From Atherinomorus stipes (lineage: Eukaryota; Chordata; Actinopteri; Atheriniformes; Atherinidae), in contig JALJCO010008621.1 in the NCBI GenBank assembly GCA_023101725.1, forward strand, positions 1,967,001-2,031,000: 64,000 nt of DNA. The letters are read 5' to 3'. Below are positions 58,463 through 64,000 of the stretch, piece by piece. The translations under genes and the position numbers were made by a program. The stretch's first letter is position 1; each line of letters begins with the position of its first letter. The notes under the pieces were generated by a model that ran no database searches, had not been told where the DNA came from, and saw nothing but the letters and a program-made list of their open reading frames with translations.

Positions 58463-58614
58463 GGTTAATATTGGTTTGGCTTTTACCCACTTCCAAGCTT
58501 TGAAGGAGGCTTGAAGCTGAATAGGCTGGAGAGCGATGTGGCCATTAGCCCGAGGGGAGGAGCTGTCGGTTTGTATACTGTTGTTTACAAACAGAAACTG
58601 GGAGGAACTTTGGA
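58463..58614 (-). repeat. Dispersed repeat, copy 2 (partner at 7586)
   Basis: Aligns with 7586-7727 in inverted orientation: ggttaatattggtttggctt, agctttgaaggag, tagcccgaggggaggagc and tgtttacaaacagaaact match its reverse complement. The left edge may extend to 58445. Noncoding. Confidence 0.75.
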
Positions 58615-59518
58615 CTGTACCTTTAATATAAAGAAACAAACGAGCCCTTCGTTTGATTCAGGTGTGTTGGAGAACGGACACATCTACTGTAAGAGCAGGA
58701 TTGCTCTTGGGGACTGGACTTGGCCGCCACTGAACAAGTGTTCACTGCTGACTTGTATGACTCAGACTTACTGCATTTATTTTTCTGTACTCAGAAAAAA
58801 AAAACCTGTTATGTCAAGACAAGACAAGACAAGATAAGATAAGATCTTTTATTTATAAAGTTATCTTGCACCATCAGGTCGTTTTCTCATTTGAAATGTT
58901 AATTAATGAATATTAGTGTGTTCTAAACTAAAACAGCGACTTAGTAAGAATGTCTAATAAATAAGTTTTATAACATTCAGTTTTCCAACTGTTACCTCTT
59001 AGTTTGTTACTGCACTTTTTACTTTTATAAACTTCATTTCTTGTCCCAAGCTTGTGGATTTTCTCCTCTCTTGTCTTGTTTTTATAAGAAATACTGTATG
59101 ATAAGTAAAGCGCCTCAGCTTTTATGATGAGACCAAGGCTGCATTAGATATCAAGTCTCCTACTGAGCCGTTGCTCAGTCAGGGATGAAGGAAACACACT
59201 TTATCACAAATATGGGATTCACAGTGGCAAGAAAATGTTCTTGGCGATAATCTAGCTATCTAATTGTTAATAAAATAAGAGCTGATTTTTTTGTGTGGGC
59301 ATCTTTAATCTCTTGTGTTTTTATTAAACACAACCTCTGAACATCCACTGTTTTGATGGAAACAGAATTTCTGAATTTAATAACAAATTAAATGTCTTTT
59401 GATTGCAACAATGTTCTACAAGGGAGTTTTAGATTAGACATGCAAAGAGTTATAGAGAAAATCATATATTATTATCTTGTATTATTTGCATATGCGATTT
59501 CCAACAGTAGGCTGTAAA
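58615..59518. other. Non-genic stretch with LINE-tail-like simple repeat
   Basis: At 58815-58860 a (caaga/taaga) pentamer array is followed by tcttttatttataaagttat, which on the minus strand resembles a LINE tail. Nothing else recognised. Confidence 0.4.
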
Positions 59519-60418
59519 CACTGCCCGGCCAAAAAAAAAGTCGCCAACAAAACAAAGGTCAAACATTTAACATTTCGTTGGACCGCTTTTAGCTTTGATT
59601 GCAGCAGCATTCGCTGTGTTTCCAGAAGCTTCTGCAATGTCACCAGATTTATTTGCATCCTGTTGCATCAATTTTTCACCAAGATCTTGATGATGATTGT
59701 AGAGTCTGACCACACCACATCCCAAAGATTCTCAATGGTGGTTCAGGTCTGGACTCTGTGGTGGCCAATCCATGTGTGAAAATGATGTCTGATGATCCCT
59801 GAACCATCTTTCACAATCTGAGCCCGATAAATTCTGGCACGGTCATCTTGGAATATGGCCGTGCCATCAGGAAAGAAACATCCATTGATGGAATAACCTG
59901 GTCATTCAGTATATTCAGGTATCAGCTGACCTCATTATCTGAGCTCATACTGTTGCTGAACCTGGACCTGAGCAACTGCAGCAACCCCAGATCATCACAC
60001 TGCCCCCACAGGCTCATACAGTAGGCACTAGGCATAATGCTGCATCACTTTATCTGCCTTTCCGGTCACATTTCTTCCTGGAAGACGATGGTCCACTATC
60101 CTTCCAGTTTTTCATAATGCGTTGGACTGTTCTGAACCCAGTTTTAGTAGTTTCTGCATCTCTTTAGATGTTTTCACCTCTTGATGCCAATGATTTGACC
60201 CTTCTCAGACAGACTAACATCTTCTCCAAGACCACGGATGTGTCTTTCCACATGGTTCTCTAGGAAATGAGAAGCAAGTCATTGCACCACCAGTTGGGGT
60301 TAAATAACTTGTTGCCAGCTGAAAGATAATCACCCATGCAGTAATTATCCAATAGGAGGCTCGTACCTATTTGCTTAGTTAAATCCAGGTGGCGACTTTT
60401 TTTTTTGGCCAGGCAGTG
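59519..60418 (-). mobile_element. Tc1-like element, copy B
   Basis: The ends cactgcccggccaaaaaaaa and ttttttggccaggcagtg are inverted repeats. TA follows the right end (60419-60420). Copy B is 900 bp, better preserved than copy A. On the minus strand a decayed transposase shows a helix-turn-helix-like start (LSEKGQIIGIK near 60210-60180) and, after a large internal deletion, the catalytic end with a DDRARIYRAQIVKDG segment near 59840-59800 and an SPDLN-like segment near 59745. Frameshifts and stops are present. Confidence 0.85.
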
Positions 60419-62324
60419 TATAATGAAGTGTAGTTTGATTTACAGTATGGGTCACATCCACATTACTTAAAAAATTGGAAATTTTTTAGTTTTCCCAAAC
60501 CCCAAAAATGTGTTTTCTGTTTTTGACCACACTCTTGTAGTTCAATAGTGATTTGCTGTGGGAGCCAGTCTTGCCAGATCTAGTAACAAGAACAAGCAAT
60601 TCACTCTGAAAACAAGTTCAAATCAAGTGACTATACACTTCAAAAATATTTTAATGTTCTCTCATTTCTTTGAAACCTCATTTAAATCAGTAACTGTTAC
60701 TTTCAAATGATATCAAACCTCTTTGCTGGTGAAGGACTTGCTTTTGCTTGACAGATACAAAGAGTACATTAATCTGTTTTTCTCAAAATATTCCTGCTAA
60801 TCCTTCAAATTGGCATACTAATTATGTGAGCATAATCCTCTGGAAATTGTCCTTGTGTTAGGTCTATAGTTATAAAACTTTTAGTAGAGTTTGGGCACAG
60901 GTGAAATGTAATCACAGCTAGGTTAGATAGGATTACTGGAAAGGATTATTTTGTATAAATTTCCCCACCTTTGACTTACTTAAAACATTTTGATCTATGT
61001 GAAAGAGCAAGTATTCAGTCAGATAACCATTAGGAGTTATTTGTTTTTCCTCTTTTGCCCTTTCCAATAACCACATCCTGACAACATCACAGGAAGCACA
61101 CCCATGTGTGTTCTATTGAATTCCTGGCAGCTTGGGTATGAGAGAAAAACAGGATTATTGATTAGTTATAAAGTGAACTGACATGTGACCACTTTCTCGT
61201 GTTGTGTGCCCCCCCCCCCCAAAAAAAAAAAAAAAAATTATAAATACAAAATAAATAAATAAAACCCTCTTTTTCTGAGAATGTTCTCCATGCGTTCATA
61301 CCGTAAAACACAAAGTACTGACCCACATATTGCAGGGATTGCTTTTACTAACTCATAAATAAGACAAACAGAATGAGAAATTGGGACAAATAGAGACACA
61401 AAGAGGAATACAATGCATCTAGGATTGAAAATAAAGACAGCACTTGTGCTAAAAAAAATGTTGAAGGCTGTAAAACAGTAAAGTGTGTATGTATAATTAG
61501 ATTAACATGGATTACAGCAGGATCTGCATCTGTGGGAAACTTCAGCAATACGGTTGATCAAAAAGATGCAGTGACAATCTTGATGACTCATAATGATGGA
61601 GAAGATCTTAGATTTACAGATCATGAAAAAACTATCTAGTGATATATATCCTGTACACGTGCTTCCCAGACACTATAATCATTAAGTTAATATGTACTGT
61701 GCAAATATGTTGATATGCCAGAAATACTGAGAATATTTTTAACTTGAACTAAAGTAGGCTGCAATGTTACTCTCAATAACTCAACCAACAAATTAATTTA
61801 CACACGGTTCATGTACTTTCCCATGATGTCAAAGTCAAAACACATCACAGCTTCCTGGCCTGGATGGGGTGGCTGCAAGCTTATTTTTTTTTCCCTCTCA
61901 TGTCCTCAGTCCTCGCATGATTTATGGTTTTGCTCAAGGCATTTAAACTGATCTGGTGGCCTGGCCTTCCTCTCAATTTTACAACACAGTTCTGATGTTA
62001 AAAACACTTCCTTCACATGGAGATGAATTTCTGACTGTTACTTTAAGTAAGCAGTGAGGGCAAAGACTTGATTAAAGAATAGGCATTAGGTGTGTGTGAG
62101 TCTTTGTCACTGAATTACATTTAGGGGGACTGTATTTTTAAAGACATGAATTTTAATCTGCATGTATTGTAACTTTGCATAAATAAGATTGTTTTTTTCC
62201 TCAACAATTATGTGCAAATCAATAAGTAAATAAACAAATAATTGTATGAATACAATCAGAACCCTTCCCCTCGCCCAAACGTCAAAAATCCTGCCATATT
62301 TTTGGATCTGCCTGTACATTTAGA
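60419..62324. other. Non-genic stretch with C/A homopolymers
   Basis: A run of 12 C followed by 17 A lies at 61209-61237. No gene or known element recognised in the rest. Confidence 0.45.
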
Positions 62325-62458
62325 ACAGGTGTTTTCACTAACAAACTGATCTACCTGCAGAGGAGCTGTGCTAATTAAATTCAGCTGGTTTAGTAATTGG
62401 TTGGAACAACTGCTAGACAGGATTTATACTTTCTGGACCAGGGATGTCCACCTCTGAC
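62325..62458 (-). repeat. Widespread fish dispersed repeat, inverted copy
   Basis: It ends in ctggaccagggatgtccacc, the reverse complement of a 'ggtgtccagctctggtcc' type terminus as at 6614. The inner attaaattcagctggttt block also fits. Truncated or decayed at its other end. Confidence 0.5.
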
Positions 62459-62511
62459 TTTAACCATAATAATTACAGCTGCTTAGCTCCAAACCCTGAT
62501 CCTAACCCCTA

Positions 62512-63117
62512 CAGTGGGTATGCAAAGTATTCAGACCCCTGTAAACTTTTTTACAGGGTTCTCATTTAGGGTATCATTGTATTGTTTCCGAGAAAACTCA
62601 TGGCTGTACTATCTCAAAAGGATGCTTTACTCCGTACTGAGCAAAGGGTCTGAATACTTATGACTATTTGATATTTCAGGTTTTTTTTTTAATGTCAGTC
62701 ATCGTCATCATTTTCTGTACCGCTTTCCAGTTCGGGTCGCGGGGTTGCTGGAGCCTTCCCAGCTATTTCAGGCAAGAGGTGGGCTCACCCTGGACAGGTG
62801 CCAGTCTGTCGCAGTGCCACACAGAGAGACAGACACCCCACTCCATCATTCCTAGGGGCAATTGAGTGCAATTAACCTACATGCATGTCTTTAGACTGGG
62901 GAGGAAGCGGGTCCCGGAGAGACCCACACATACACGGGAGAACATGCAAACTCCACCCAGGTTTTTTTAATATAAATTTGCAAAATTTTCACATTTCTGT
63001 TTTTTCTGTCAAGATGGGGTGCTAAGTATACATTTATGAGAAATAAAATGAACTTTTTTTTTTATTTTGGCAAAAGGCTGAAATGAAACAAAGTGTGAAA
63101 AGTTTAAAGGGGTCTGA
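62512..63117 (+). mobile_element. Truncated Tc1-like element, same family as 51442
   Basis: TA at 62510-62511 precedes cagtgggtatgcaaagtatt, the left terminus. The transposase is almost entirely deleted: only the last coding part (ctcatggctgtactatctca to tactgagcaaaggg) survives at about 62595-62650. The right arm ends at ggtctga (63117) without its outer 20 bp. The 62694-62959 repeat is inserted in its T-rich region. Confidence 0.8.
62694..62959 (+). repeat. Widespread vertebrate repeat nested in a Tc1 element
   Basis: Blocks tctgtaccgctttccagttc, gggtcgcggggttgctggag, caccctggacaggtgcc, gcatgtctttagactgggga and gagaacatgcaaactccacc are in the canonical order of a very abundant fish repeat. 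It is flanked by ggtttttttttttaat-like and ggtttttttaat direct repeats (62679-62693 and 62960-62971), a probable retrotransposition-style target duplication, though slippage in the T-run blurs it. Confidence 0.8.
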
Positions 63118-63259
63118 CCCTTCCAAATCACTTCAGTTTGCACAGGAAATCCTCAGTTTGAATGCACTCAGATTTATGTCCACATTATGATGATACTGTA
63201 AAACCAAACACACACAAACCCACAAACTCTGTGGTGACTGAAACCACTCCACTGGAGAT

Positions 63260-63303
<44 letters not shown>
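63260..63303. repeat. Homopolymer run of 44 G
   Basis: The longest homopolymer in the window, extended by further G-rich sequence to 63316. The true length is doubtful. Confidence 0.85.
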
Positions 63304-63304
<1 letters not shown>

Positions 63305-64000
63305 GGGAGGGGGGGGTAAGGGAGAGGAATTTAAGTAGAGTTTATCCAATGTGTTTTTGATTCCTCAAGAAATTTTACAGGTGGGTTTTTTTTTCTTAGC
63401 TTTTTTAGTACGAAGTAGCTATCAAGTTATAAAAATTAAAAAATGTGAAAAATAATTGTTCTTCCGTGGTGGGTGAATAAGTTTCTTCCTCCTTTAGGGG
63501 GGGGGTGGATTCTTTTTTTTTATTTTGTGGGTATTTTTTTCTGTTTTGTGTTTTCGATGTATTATGTGAGATATCATTTAGGTGCGGTTTGACTTTCTTG
63601 TGTCGATAGGTCCACAAGGAACCTCTCCCCGGAAGGGGGTTGGGGGGGGGTAAGTCCCTAAGGGGACTAGCAGAGTCCAGAACCTAGCAGTGGGCAGGAT
63701 CTCCCAATCTCCCAATACAAAAGAGGGTGAATATGAAACTCCTTCTGGGCAAGAGAGGGAGAAAACAAAAAAAGAAAAGAAATAGGAATGGATGAGGTAT
63801 GATGTGAAATGAAATTGTAAAAAATGTATGAAAAAAAAAAGAAAAACTAAAAAAAAAAGTCTAGATAGGGCTCCCTCACCCGCTAGGGTTAAGTCGCAAG
63901 AACATGAGTCCAAGGAGAATCAGGGCGGGCTAAAACAAGGGGCAAAGAAAGGGGAAAAGGAACGTAAAAAGAGAAGTAAAAGAGAGCCGCGACAGGGAGA
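63304..64000. other. Purine-rich, low-complexity end of the window
   Basis: Much of it is G/A-rich (tgaaaaaaaaaagaaaaact, aaagaaaggggaaaagg) with scattered T-rich segments. No known element or gene. The style matches the block at 51905-52370. Open frames on the minus strand are composition artefacts. Confidence 0.5.

Noticed and set aside
1..64000. CRISPR arrays, bacterial operons, phage or integrated virus
   Set aside because: No regularly spaced repeats, no dense coding, no viral proteins; all protein remnants are eukaryotic transposon types.

Overview
This window looks like noncoding, transposon-rich DNA from a ray-finned (teleost) fish nuclear genome. The sequence is AT-rich, no open reading frame exceeds about 175 codons, and I see no operon-like packing, rRNA, tRNA or CRISPR array. 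The mix of mobile-element debris is typical of teleosts: many Tc1-like and hAT-like DNA transposons, L2/Rex1-type and RTE/Rex3-type LINE fragments, a Penelope-like element, and the widespread vertebrate repeat family with a 'gaacatgcaaactcca' block. I found no host protein-coding gene. Every protein-like signal I recognise is a decayed transposase or reverse transcriptase. Family assignments come from memory of these protein and terminal-repeat patterns, not from a database search.

Layout. 1-10 kb: short terminal-inverted-repeat (TIR) elements, including two copies of one MITE (2192-2478 and 2745-2983, the second nested in a larger TIR element), and a 1.19-kb hAT-like element with a perfect 8-bp target duplication (4922-6125). 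10-17 kb: an RTE-type reverse transcriptase remnant (minus strand), two L2-type LINE carboxyl ends (plus strand) and an old widespread repeat. 17-22.5 kb: three TIR elements and a Tc1 fragment. 23.5-24.8 kb: an L2-type LINE 3' end split by a 902-bp hAT element that carries a decayed BED zinc finger on the minus strand. 26.6-26.9 kb: a C-rich block. 29-31 kb: a LINE tail, a pentanucleotide array and one of three copies of an unnamed dispersed repeat. 34.9-36.5 kb: a hAT-like element nested in an older TIR element. 37.4-38.3 kb and 59.5-60.4 kb: two copies of one Tc1-like element. 44-46.2 kb: a Rex1/L2-type LINE remnant followed by a Penelope-like remnant with a GIY-YIG domain, both on the minus strand. 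51.4-55.2 kb: two further Tc1-like elements. 55.4-56.7 kb: a hAT transposase pseudogene. 62.5-63.1 kb: a truncated Tc1 element with a younger repeat nested in it. 63.26 kb to the end: a 44-G run and purine-rich sequence of doubtful quality.

No functional gene network can be described. The value of the window is in the insertion history (nested elements with readable target duplications), in a few unexplained repeats and hairpins, in a strikingly C-biased set of micro-deletions in one Tc1 copy, and in two purine-rich blocks that follow G-runs and may be assembly artefacts. Long stretches without recognisable repeats (about 31-32.6 kb, 38.3-43.6 kb, 46.2-48 kb, 48.5-51.4 kb, 60.4-62.3 kb) could hold conserved noncoding elements of a neighbouring gene, but that cannot be judged from one genome.
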